Shown: piece after piece, positions 37,925 through 45,781 of the stretch | Position numbering within the stretch: position 1 is the first letter of the stretch | Layout of the letters: each line of letters begins with the position of its first letter | DNA from: Halieaceae bacterium | GTDB taxonomy: Bacteria; Pseudomonadota; Gammaproteobacteria; Pseudomonadales; Halieaceae | NCBI GenBank assembly: GCA_026710905.1 | Contig: JAPOQD010000029.1 | Coordinates: forward strand, 1 to 64,000 | Reading direction: 5' to 3' | Length of the DNA stretch: 64,000 bases | Made by a program: the position numbers and the translations under genes | Notes under the pieces: generated by a model | What the model was told of the DNA's origin: nothing | Database searches by the model: none | The model's input: only the letters and a program-made list of their open reading frames with translations

Positions 37925-39364
37925 CTAGCGGCCCATTGCAGCTTCTGCCGCTTCAATCATGTTGTTCAGCCCCACCATAAATACGCCTTTATACGCGATA
38001 CCCAGGCGGGACAAGTCGATGTTGGCACTATCGTCAATGTCCAGCATCTTTTCAGCCCGAAGGAAGCAAATCGTGTTGATCACATACTTGGCAACCCGGG
38101 AATAATTAATGCGGTATTCACCAATCGCATTGCCCGTTTTAGCTTCATAGCGCGCAATAAAATCTTCGAGGGATATAAACTCGGAAAGTGAGGGGTGGGC
38201 ACCCAATAAATCTTCAGCCGGATCGCTTAAATGACTCGACTCCCAGTCCAGTACCGCCGATATGCTGTTGCCGATAAAGAGCAAATTGTTCAGCCCAAAA
38301 TCCAGATGTGCTATCACCGCAGGCGCACCTGATTCCGGCACATTCTCCTGCAGCCACTGCAACGCTCGTTCCAACGTGGGTGGAACGAGGATTTCCGCAG
38401 CATCCATATAATTGCGTAAGAACCTGGTCACATAATAACGATTGCACTCGGTGACGGTTTTACAGTGCAGCCACTCGGGTAAATGTGTCTGCATGACCAA
38501 TGGATCATTTTTTTCAGGGCGAATGCTGTGCATCTTGACCATGACATCGAGCACATCCTCGATCAGCTCATCGGGCAGGGGGGCTGTGCTGCCCAGGTTT
38601 GCGCCGCGTCGCTCTCCCATGTCTCTGCGCGTAACCAAAAAGCGGTTGCCAAGTTTTGAAGCATCTTCTTCAAGCCATAGCGGCTCGATGGTTGGAATAC
38701 CTTCCCGTTCCATAAATCGCATCATGGCGCATTCACAGGCCACATCGGTCCCTCTATAAAGCAGAAGGCTGGGTTTTTTCTCCGCTCTTAACACCATGGA
38801 CTGGTGCCCGTTCAGCTCATCTTCTGTTTCAAACAGGATGGTAGTTTTGGAAAAGCCACCCGGCAGTGGATGAAAGGCCGTGAGGCGAAGATTTTTCCAC
38901 TCGGGAAATTTCTCCTGCAAATAGGCAAATAGCGTGTCCCGGTTGAGTGGCTTGCGGTGGAGAACTTCGGTATCCCGTACCATTTGCCGGTGATAGAGGC
39001 TTTCCTGCCAATCGCAGACTTTGTTGAGATAGTCTTTATTGGTTTTACTGTCTGTTTTGGCAACGATTTCCGTCAGCGCCTGCTGCACCTGAACCAATGC
39101 CGCATTAATAACATCGGGGCGCGACGAAGTAGTGACTTCGGCAAAGCTACTACTATCGGTTTGTGTTCCACTTTTGCCGATCAGATCGACCCCCTGCTTA
39201 AACAATCGGATGTAATAGTCCACGTCTTCCTGCAGCAGCAATTCATTCATGACGGCATCGGCACCGCTGAGTAGAATCTTGTGTTCAGGATTGTCGGTTT
39301 CAGCCGCTATCGCATTGACTGCCTGGAATACCTGTTTGAGTAGTTGTTTGTTCTTAATGATCAT
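37925..39364 (-). CDS. APH-fold phosphotransferase (ACAD10/11-type) with N-terminal domain
   Basis: 479 residues. The C-terminal two thirds are an aminoglycoside phosphotransferase/choline kinase fold with catalytic loop HLDFGLNNLL and the metal Asp in VLDWESS. The first 150 residues are a helical region not recognised. APH-like kinases near acyl-CoA dehydrogenases and ligases often phosphorylate hydroxyacyl-CoAs or terpenoid alcohols rather than drugs; that reading is inferred from context. Ends 96 bp from the MaoC gene, convergent. Confidence 0.85.
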   Translation of the reverse strand: MIIKNKQLLKQVFQAVNAIAAETDNPEHKILLSGADAVMNELLLQEDVDYYIRLFKQGVDLIGKSGTQTDSSSFAEVTTSSRPDVINAALVQVQQALTEIVAKTDSKTNKDYLNKVCDWQESLYHRQMVRDTEVLHRKPLNRDTLFAYLQEKFPEWKNLRLTAFHPLPGGFSKTTILFETEDELNGHQSMVLRAEKKPSLLLYRGTDVACECAMMRFMEREGIPTIEPLWLEEDASKLGNRFLVTRRDMGERRGANLGSTAPLPDELIEDVLDVMVKMHSIRPEKNDPLVMQTHLPEWLHCKTVTECNRYYVTRFLRNYMDAAEILVPPTLERALQWLQENVPESGAPAVIAHLDFGLNNLLFIGNSISAVLDWESSHLSDPAEDLLGAHPSLSEFISLEDFIARYEAKTGNAIGEYRINYSRVAKYVINTICFLRAEKMLDIDDSANIDLSRLGIAYKGVFMVGLNNMIEAAEAAMGR

Positions 39365-39399
39365 TCTTTATCTCCTTTCGATTCTCATAGAGTTATAAC

Positions 39400-39850
39400 T
39401 GAATGTGGTGTCTGTGGAATTGAAAAGAGGCGGCGTATCTGGTTGATTTGTTGTTTCGACACAAGTCACCAACCAAAAGGATACGCAGCTATGACCAAGA
39501 GTAACGTGATTGACCTGGAAGGTTGAGAATCGAGTATTGATCCTTTGACCGAATTGTTGAGAACAGGTGCCCGACAGCTGCTTCAGCAGGCGATCGGGGC
39601 CGAATTGCAGGAGTTGCTCAGTACCCATGCCGATAGACGTTGATGCTGCAACGCTTGACCGTTTCCGGGCTGAGTTGCTCAGTACCCATGCCGATAGACG
39701 CCTGGAGGGTGGCAGAGCCGGCGTGGTTCGCAATGGTTTCTTCCCTGAGCGCCAGACCCAGACCGGCATTGGACCGGTGTACCTAAGGTGCCGGCCAAAA
39801 CCGGTGAACCGGTGACTTTCCGCTCAGCACGGGTGCCGCCCTGTGTTGGT
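39400..39850 (+). mobile_element. IS256-family transposase relic
   Basis: CCAACCAAAAGGATACGCAG and the start MTKSNVIDLEG (39491), then DPLTELLRTGARQLLQQA and later GVVRNGFFPERQTQTGIGPV are N-terminal signatures of IS256 (mutator) transposases. Stops, frameshifts and a 29-bp direct duplication (39611-39639 and 39672-39700) show decay. No DDE core is present. The left end may lie near GTGGTGTCTGTGG at about 39405. The 551-bp gap 39365-39915 holds nothing else. Confidence 0.8.
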
Positions 39851-39915
39851 AAGACGCATATACCGCAACAAGACCAAGGATTAACATAAAAGATAGAGAT
39901 TGCCGTATCACGTTT

Positions 39916-40812
39916 TCATTCCCTGTTTGTAGTATCAATCTGGGAGAGGATTCGACAAATAGCCTCGACATAAGCTTCAGGGCAGTCCTCCTGGGTATAG
40001 TGGCCAGCAGTGGGTACTTCCTGCACACCGGCGTCGGGAAAATGCTGCAGCCACCTTGACCGGTCAGCAGTCCGGGTACCCAGGTCCTTTAGCCCGAAGA
40101 CAAACTCCACAGGTACATCCGCCAATGTATGCAGACGGTTTTCAAGTTGCGCCAACCAGGGAGATGCGCCGGAAATCTGTTCAGGAAACACAGCCGTGCC
40201 CATGCGACTGTCGGGCGTAGGGAAAGGCGCCACATAGGCCTGCAGTACGCTTTCTGGCACCTCGGAGCCGAGCAACATCGGCACCAGGCGCGCTGCAAAG
40301 AAATTGCGCTGTAGAACAAGATACTGCCCAAGTCGACTGCCCAATAGTGCAGAGAATACCTTGCCAATAGTTGTAGGCGGCCAGGCGAAGGTACTACTGA
40401 TGACAAGACCAGTCACCCTGTCTGGATGTCTGCTGGCAATATCCAACCCAATCGGGCCACCCCAGTCCTGCATTACGAGGATAAATTTGTCTAGCTGCAG
40501 ATGGTTGAGCAGAAAATCCTCGATTCCTTCCACGTGTTCTTGAGGGGTATAGCTATAAGCATCCGGATGCTCTGAAAAGCCGAAGCCCGGCAAGTCGTAG
40601 GCAATACACCTGCATTCGCCTGCCAGTTCTTTGATTATATTACGGTATAAGAAAGACCAGGTGGGATTGCCGTGGCACATGACGACAGGCATACCCTCCC
40701 CTTCATCGACAAAATGTATATCGCTTCCGCGGCAGTCGAACCAGCGGCTGTCAAAGGGGTACTCTTCGACGTCTACGACAAAGCGGCGTTTACTTGATTC
40801 CGACGAATTCAT
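39916..40812 (-). CDS. Haloalkane dehalogenase-like alpha/beta hydrolase
   Basis: 298 residues. Catalytic set of haloalkane dehalogenases: nucleophile Asp116 followed by Trp117 (VMQDWGGP), Asn49 in HGNPTW as the other halide ligand, His271 in TAGHYTQED and a candidate acid Asp243 in FGLKDLG. The QDW and NPTW pairs distinguish dehalogenases from esterases, so C-halogen hydrolysis is likely. ATG at 40812. Single minus-strand gene next to an IS relic, in the AT-richer region, consistent with horizontal gain. Confidence 0.88.
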   Translation of the reverse strand: MNSSESSKRRFVVDVEEYPFDSRWFDCRGSDIHFVDEGEGMPVVMCHGNPTWSFLYRNIIKELAGECRCIAYDLPGFGFSEHPDAYSYTPQEHVEGIEDFLLNHLQLDKFILVMQDWGGPIGLDIASRHPDRVTGLVISSTFAWPPTTIGKVFSALLGSRLGQYLVLQRNFFAARLVPMLLGSEVPESVLQAYVAPFPTPDSRMGTAVFPEQISGASPWLAQLENRLHTLADVPVEFVFGLKDLGTRTADRSRWLQHFPDAGVQEVPTAGHYTQEDCPEAYVEAICRILSQIDTTNRE

Positions 40813-40879
40813 TACACGTCTGGGGCCACCTGCATCTGCGGAGAATGTCTCGGGTGTCCGGCGATTTCAGGACGAGCCT

Positions 40880-41008
40880 TCACACTGAAACCTGCAGGTC
40901 GGATTGATTGCGAATTGCTTTGACAGTAAACCACCAATTCACCACTATCCAGGCGAAGAAAAACAAGGCGACCACCCAGATTGTCTTTCCTCGACTGCCT
41001 TGCTCCAA
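40880..41008 (-). CDS. Possible 42-residue membrane peptide
   Basis: From a TTG at 41008 the frame encodes a short basic start, one strong hydrophobic helix (TIWVVALFFFAWIVVNWWF) and a charged end. A TATAAT sits on the same strand about 10 bp upstream, but the start codon is weak and no Shine-Dalgarno is seen. It could instead be the relic of a larger gene. Confidence 0.25.
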   Translation of the reverse strand: MEQGSRGKTIWVVALFFFAWIVVNWWFTVKAIRNQSDLQVSV

Positions 41009-41090
41009 AAAACGATTGCCATTATAACACCTGCTATATACTATAACAGCGTGCCATACTTTCCAACAGATAGTTATTTCGTGCCAATTT

Positions 41091-41633
41091 ATGACCTCAA
41101 CCTCGCCAGAAGTAGTGTTGGATCAATCTGAGCCAGAAGCGCTTCGTATTCCGGGGGAAACCGGTATCTGGGTATTTTTGTTGGTGATTTGCTGGTCTTT
41201 TACCCTGTTTATCGCCACCTGCCTGTTTTATCGCGCTGCGGACCTTGAGCTGTTCAACGCCTCCCAGCAACAACGAAATCAGGTCTATGGCATTTTCTAT
41301 ACGGTGGTGCTATTGAGCAGCTCCTGGCTGGTAGCCACTGGCGTGCATGCTGCCCGCCTGGGTCGTGATAAGGTCCCCTCGGCGATGTTCTTACTCGCTC
41401 TGGCCTGTGGTGCGAATTTTATTATCGTAAAGATTTTCGAATACAGTGAAAAAATTCGTTCGGGAACCGCCATCCTGGTTATCGCTTTCCTGAAAGTGGG
41501 GTTTGTTAGTTCCGAGTTTATGGAAGCCCGCATGGCTATCTTTCAGGTCGCTAACGGATGGCTGGTGCCTGGTAGCATGCGGCCTGTTGATCTTTTTGTT
41601 CTTGAGAACAGCCTGACCGCTGGCCCCCAGTAG
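41091..41633 (+). CDS. Fusion of haem-copper oxidase subunit III-like and subunit IV-like segments
   Basis: 180 residues, about five membrane helices. The first 120 residues (IPGETGIWVFLLVICWSF to IIVKIFEYSEK) resemble the first helices of cytochrome oxidase subunit III / NorE. The next part (ILVIAFLKVGFVSSEFMEAR) carries the signature of prokaryotic subunit IV / NorF. The later helices of subunit III, with their conserved His and Glu residues, are missing. An in-frame deletion joining two neighbouring genes is the simplest explanation. No catalytic subunit is nearby. Its stop lies 23 bp before the second FAD oxidoreductase. Confidence 0.65.
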   Translation: MTSTSPEVVLDQSEPEALRIPGETGIWVFLLVICWSFTLFIATCLFYRAADLELFNASQQQRNQVYGIFYTVVLLSSSWLVATGVHAARLGRDKVPSAMFLLALACGANFIIVKIFEYSEKIRSGTAILVIAFLKVGFVSSEFMEARMAIFQVANGWLVPGSMRPVDLFVLENSLTAGPQ

Positions 41634-41656
41634 CAATAAGGCTGCAGTGAATTCCA

Positions 41657-42979
41657 ATGAATAAGGATAGGAAAATCGCGGTTATTGGCGCGGGAATGGC
41701 GGGGCTCTCCGCTGCTTACCGACTGCAGCAGAACGGTTTCTCCACTACGCTGTTTGAGGAAAACCACGTGGTAGGAGGAAGAACTATCACCGCCGAGAAA
41801 GATGGTTACACCATGGATCTCGGCGCCATCACGCTATCACCAGCGTACAAAGAGACAATTCAACTAATCGAAGAGACAGGGGCTGGTGACGCTTGCGTTC
41901 CGTTTCAGCCCGTTCTCGCGATAGCCCGTGAGGGGAAACTACACAATATCGACCTGTCCAGCCCGGCTGTTTCGGGTATCAAGTCAGGTTTTCTCTCGTT
42001 TTGGGGAAAAATTAAGCTGCTGAAACTTGTGCCCACCTTGGTCAAGTACTGGTCAAAATGTGACTTCGAGGATATGTCGAAGCTCGAGGAACTCGATGTA
42101 GAAAGCTGTGAATCTTTTGCCTTGAGAAAGCTTGGCCAGGAGATCAACGACTACCTGGTTGACCCTATCATACGACTTAATATGTTTACTTTGCCCAGTC
42201 TGTCCTCGGTAGTTGACATCGTGTGGCTGATGAAGATGTTCAGCGGAACACAGCTGATACAACTCAGGGGCGGAATGGGCGCAGCTTCAAAGTCTATTGC
42301 CGCGCAACTTGAGGACGTGCAGCTGAACACCCGGGTCACTGCGGTGGAAGAGAGAGATGGCCGAGTGGCCCTGGAAGTTGATGGCACCACCCGCTATTTT
42401 GATGGCGCTGTGATCGCCCTCGCGCCAGATGCTGCCCTGGGCGTAGCGCCCTGGCTATCGGGGCAGCAACGCACCTGGTTTGAGAAGATAAAAGCGGTCC
42501 CCAGCTTGACCATTCATATTGGACTCAAGTCCCCGCCTGATACTCCTGCATCACTGGTAATGGTTCCCAGTACAGAGGCCAACGAGGTCATAGCGATCGT
42601 TCTCGAAAGTAATAAATGCCCAGCTCGAGTACCCGATGGCAAGGGCCTGATTTCACTTCATATGACAGGACAATGGGCTGAGACTCAACAAGGCCTCACC
42701 GACTTACAGGTTGCACTGAATGCGCTTGGCGTTATCAGTCCATTTATGGGTGATCTTGAAGACCAGGTAGATATGGTTCATCTCCATGAATGGACGCACG
42801 TGGATCACGAAAGGCCAGTTGGCTTCTACAAATCATTGAGAAATGCCAGGCCCGAGTTCACCAGAGGCCGCGTCATGTTTGCCGGTACATACATTTCCGC
42901 TGGAATTGAAGGCGCCGTGATCAGCGGTAAGCGTTGTGCAGAAGCTCTATCCATGGAACTAAAGAAAACAGATCGCTAA
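41657..42979 (+). CDS. FAD-dependent oxidoreductase, protoporphyrinogen oxidase-like (copy 2)
   Basis: 440 residues, paralogue of the protein at 35796-37103: VIGAGMAGLSAAYRLQ and GGRTITAEK at the start, MDLGAITLSPAYKET against MDTGAIYVSPGYTQT, and VMFAGTYISAGIEGAVISG at the end. The copies differ widely in sequence, so this is an old duplication or separate gain. It is followed by a MaoC relic, a CoA ligase and an NTF2-like protein in the same direction. Confidence 0.88.
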   Translation: MNKDRKIAVIGAGMAGLSAAYRLQQNGFSTTLFEENHVVGGRTITAEKDGYTMDLGAITLSPAYKETIQLIEETGAGDACVPFQPVLAIAREGKLHNIDLSSPAVSGIKSGFLSFWGKIKLLKLVPTLVKYWSKCDFEDMSKLEELDVESCESFALRKLGQEINDYLVDPIIRLNMFTLPSLSSVVDIVWLMKMFSGTQLIQLRGGMGAASKSIAAQLEDVQLNTRVTAVEERDGRVALEVDGTTRYFDGAVIALAPDAALGVAPWLSGQQRTWFEKIKAVPSLTIHIGLKSPPDTPASLVMVPSTEANEVIAIVLESNKCPARVPDGKGLISLHMTGQWAETQQGLTDLQVALNALGVISPFMGDLEDQVDMVHLHEWTHVDHERPVGFYKSLRNARPEFTRGRVMFAGTYISAGIEGAVISGKRCAEALSMELKKTDR

Positions 42980-43001
42980 AAGGACATACAGCGATGCCAC
43001 T

Positions 43002-43070
43002 TACCCTGCCCTGGTCACTGACGGGAGAATATTCTTCTATACCCGCGCCGCAGAAGAAAACAACGGCTAA
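43002..43070 (+). pseudogene. MaoC C-terminal relic
   Basis: In frame it reads YPALVTDGRIFFYTRAAEEN and stops at 43070, nearly matching the C-terminus of the intact MaoC protein (PALVTDWREIFFTRSAEEN). The catalytic part is gone. It shows that the FAD-oxidoreductase/MaoC pair once existed twice. Confidence 0.75.
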
Positions 43071-43082
43071 GCTGGTTCCATT

Positions 43083-44594
43083 ATGCATCCACGCCATTGG
43101 GCACAAATCCACCCCGACAAACCGGCCGTTATCGCTGTTACTGTCGGTGAATCAATCAGCTATAAAGAGCTCAATGAGCGTTCCATCCAGTGTGCAAACC
43201 TGATGCGCCAGATGGGCCTGCAACCCGGTGATCACGTGGCGGTAATCTTGGAAAACCATCCCCGGTTTTTCGAGATCAGTTGGGCTGCCCAGCGCAGTGG
43301 GCTTTATTTCACTGCCATTGCATGGCGTTTCAAGCCCGAGGAGATTGCCTATATCCTTGAGCATAGCGGAGCCAAAGTGCTGTTCACCTCAAACAACCAG
43401 CAGGCACTATGCCCGGAACTGGAACATCATACCCGCGACCTATCCTGCTTCATGGTGGACGGCGAATCTCCGGGATATACAAATTACGAGCAGGCCATCG
43501 CGGAACAGCCAATCATACCCACAGCCCGTGAGACCCGGGGGGTAGATATGCTCTATTCATCGGGCTCTACCGGAAAACCCAAGGCGATCAAGATTCCCAT
43601 CGAATCTGCTGCCATCGATGAGCCCACCGCGCTCTACGCGTTCTTCGGGGAGCGCTATCAATGGAACGAGCAGACCAGGTACCTGATCTCCGCCCCACTC
43701 TACCACTCCGGGCCACTCCGTTTTTCCATGGCCCAGCACTACTTCGGCGGTACCGTGGTGATGACCGAGAAGTTTGATGCGGAACAAAACCTGGCGCTGA
43801 TCCAGCAGCACCAGATAAGCCATGCCCACTGGGTGCCCACCATGATGGTCAGGATTCTGAAATTACCGGCGGAAGTACGCAAGGCATATGACGTCAGTTC
43901 ACTGCGATTTGTGATGAGTGGCGCTGCTCCCATCTCGGTGCAGACCAAACAGGCCATGATCGACTGGTTGGGGCCTATCCTTGAGGAAGCCTATGCCGGC
44001 ACCGAGGGCAATGGATCCACCATGATCAATTCCCGGGAATGGCTACAACATCCCGGCTCCGTGGGAAAGGCTGTGGGGTGTACCGTGCACATCGTGGACG
44101 ATGATGGGCATGAATTACCCGCAGGCGAGATCGGCACGATCTATTTCGATGGGCCCGAATTCGAATACTACAAAGACCCCGTAAAAACCAGAGAGGCTTA
44201 CAACGACCGGGGTTGGAGTACCCTGGGAGATATTGGCTACCTGGACGAAGAAGGCTACCTCTACCTCACCGACCGCAAAAATGATGTGGTCATTGTAAAC
44301 GGGGTTAATGTCTATCCACTGGAAGCTGAGCAACTGCTGATCAATCATCCGCAAGTGACCGATGCTGCAGTTTTCGGCCTGCCGGATGAAGACAGTGGCG
44401 AAAGGCTCCATGCAGTTGTTCAAATCGCAGGGGGAGTACAGCCAGGGGATGCGCTGTCCGCAAAATTGATCGAATATTGTCGGGCAGAACTCACCCCCAT
44501 TAGAAGCCCACGATCACTGGATTTTCGCGAACAAATTCCCCGTCATGAAACGGGAAAACTCTACAAACGCCTGCTGAAGGCTGAATACGTTTAA
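43083..44594 (+). CDS. AMP-dependent acyl-CoA synthetase/ligase
   Basis: 503 residues, ANL superfamily. P-loop YSSGSTGKPKAIK, hinge DRKNDVVIVNGVNVYP and catalytic Lys in RHETGKLYKR are present. The acceptor motif YAGTEGNG replaces YGxTE. Likely activates a carboxylic acid for the neighbouring FAD/MaoC enzymes. Starts 12 bp after the MaoC relic; no clear Shine-Dalgarno. The NTF2-like gene follows 12 bp downstream, probably in one transcript. Confidence 0.9.
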   Translation: MHPRHWAQIHPDKPAVIAVTVGESISYKELNERSIQCANLMRQMGLQPGDHVAVILENHPRFFEISWAAQRSGLYFTAIAWRFKPEEIAYILEHSGAKVLFTSNNQQALCPELEHHTRDLSCFMVDGESPGYTNYEQAIAEQPIIPTARETRGVDMLYSSGSTGKPKAIKIPIESAAIDEPTALYAFFGERYQWNEQTRYLISAPLYHSGPLRFSMAQHYFGGTVVMTEKFDAEQNLALIQQHQISHAHWVPTMMVRILKLPAEVRKAYDVSSLRFVMSGAAPISVQTKQAMIDWLGPILEEAYAGTEGNGSTMINSREWLQHPGSVGKAVGCTVHIVDDDGHELPAGEIGTIYFDGPEFEYYKDPVKTREAYNDRGWSTLGDIGYLDEEGYLYLTDRKNDVVIVNGVNVYPLEAEQLLINHPQVTDAAVFGLPDEDSGERLHAVVQIAGGVQPGDALSAKLIEYCRAELTPIRSPRSLDFREQIPRHETGKLYKRLLKAEYV

Positions 44595-44606
44595 ACAGGA
44601 AATACC

Positions 44607-45065
44607 ATGCCAGTAAACGACCTGAACGACCCGGAAATCAGGAACCTGATGGCGCGAATAGAAGAATACCGCCTCGCGTACAATGTAAACGCAGATTCAG
44701 CCCGCTGCGATGGTGTTGCCCATCTCTATAAAACCGATGACGATTTCACCGCTTTTGACGTGGCGCCACCATTGGGAGGTTATATTGGTTGGGAAATCTA
44801 CTCCGGTGGCTGGCAACATGTGATGAACAAGTACAGTGAGATTCACTTCAAGTTTCGCGATGATCTGCGGGTTTTTCGCGTAGGTGATGTGGGCTGGTGC
44901 TCCTTTTCAGCGGATTGGTACGGCAAAACAGCCGACGGCGACGACTTTGCCAAGGAAATTCGCCAGACCATGGTCTGGGTGAGAGAAGATGGGGACTGGA
45001 AGGTGGTGCAGGAACACGGTTCCAGCCCCAAAACCACCACATTAACAGGTGGAGAAGTCATCTGA
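44607..45065 (+). CDS. NTF2/SnoaL-like protein
   Basis: 152 residues with a SnoaL-type alpha+beta barrel pattern: an N-terminal helix (EIRNLMARIEEYRLAYN), then strands ending in the typical TMVWVREDGDWKVVQEHGS. AGGAAA precedes the ATG. The fold covers ketosteroid-isomerase-like enzymes, ring-hydroxylating dioxygenase beta subunits and binding proteins; no catalytic assignment can be made. Linked to the CoA ligase upstream. Confidence 0.8.
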   Translation: MPVNDLNDPEIRNLMARIEEYRLAYNVNADSARCDGVAHLYKTDDDFTAFDVAPPLGGYIGWEIYSGGWQHVMNKYSEIHFKFRDDLRVFRVGDVGWCSFSADWYGKTADGDDFAKEIRQTMVWVREDGDWKVVQEHGSSPKTTTLTGGEVI

Positions 45066-45129
45066 ATATCGCACTACTTTAACAACAACAGGTTACCGCT
45101 ATGTATAGCGCCATCTGAGGACCGGCTGA

Positions 45130-45348
45130 ATACGACGGCCAGTCACTACTGCCTGTCGGTGGCGCAGGAACTTCGACAAAGTCCGGCTGACCCTGCTCGA
45201 TAGTTCAGGTGTACCGCTGCAATCTGAGAAGCCGCTGCCAACGCCATTTGTTTACGACATTGTTGAGAATTTCACGCCTTTATTACTGAAGCAGACTGGC
45301 GAAACCGGTGTTGGCCTTGTCGAGATCGGCAAGCTAGTGCCAAAATAA
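45130..45348 (+). pseudogene. Unidentified coding relic
   Basis: An open frame without a start ends in about 57 convincing residues: NFDKVRLTLLDSSGVPL, then PFVYDIVENFTPLLL and VGLVEIGKLVPK before TAA. It looks like the C-terminal end of a lost gene. Family not recognised. The 716-bp gap 45066-45781 holds this, the transposase relic below and nothing else. Confidence 0.35.
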
Positions 45349-45378
45349 CTATCCGATGAACCCGTACTCAATAAACTT

Positions 45379-45615
45379 TTATATATCTGATAGCGCATCA
45401 AGTTGATTGGCCCGCTCCACGCGCCCCTTCGCCTGGGCGCTGTGCGCGTGGATTGACGCAATATGCAAAGTCTTCAGCGCCCGTGAAAACTGGGTCAACC
45501 CTCCTTCCCGGCCCACCTGGTTAACCCGGAAGATGCCGTGGCGATCCGAGTAGTACACCACCGGACGACCGCAGCAAGCCAAATGCACCCCCCACATCAA
45601 CCAAAAAGGGGTCAT
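45379..45615 (-). mobile_element. ISNCY-type transposase relic (integrase-core fragment)
   Basis: The minus-strand frame includes YYSDRHGIFRVN and TQFSRALKTLHIASIHAH then AQAKGRVERANQ, typical of the DDE integrase core in ISNCY-family transposases. Only about 60 residues remain, followed by unrelated sequence and a stop. No ends were found. Confidence 0.72.
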
Positions 45616-45781
45616 TGAAAATTACAAAAAATGGGACATTTCTGAATTGCCGAAAGGGGACATTACTGCTCTGCGTCTACACCTCTCAGAAAGTATCTTT
45701 TCACCGCAAGCTACAGGATAGATACTAATCGTGGATTAAAGGTGTGTGACGATGACCGGGCAAGGTTTCAGTCGTGCAGTA

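Noticed and set aside
37925..39364. Aminoglycoside resistance gene
   Set aside because: The APH fold is present, but the N-terminal domain and the acyl-CoA gene context fit ACAD10/11-like kinases better than drug resistance.
39400..39850. Functional IS256 insertion sequence
   Set aside because: Stops, frame changes and a 29-bp internal duplication, and no catalytic core; only a relic.
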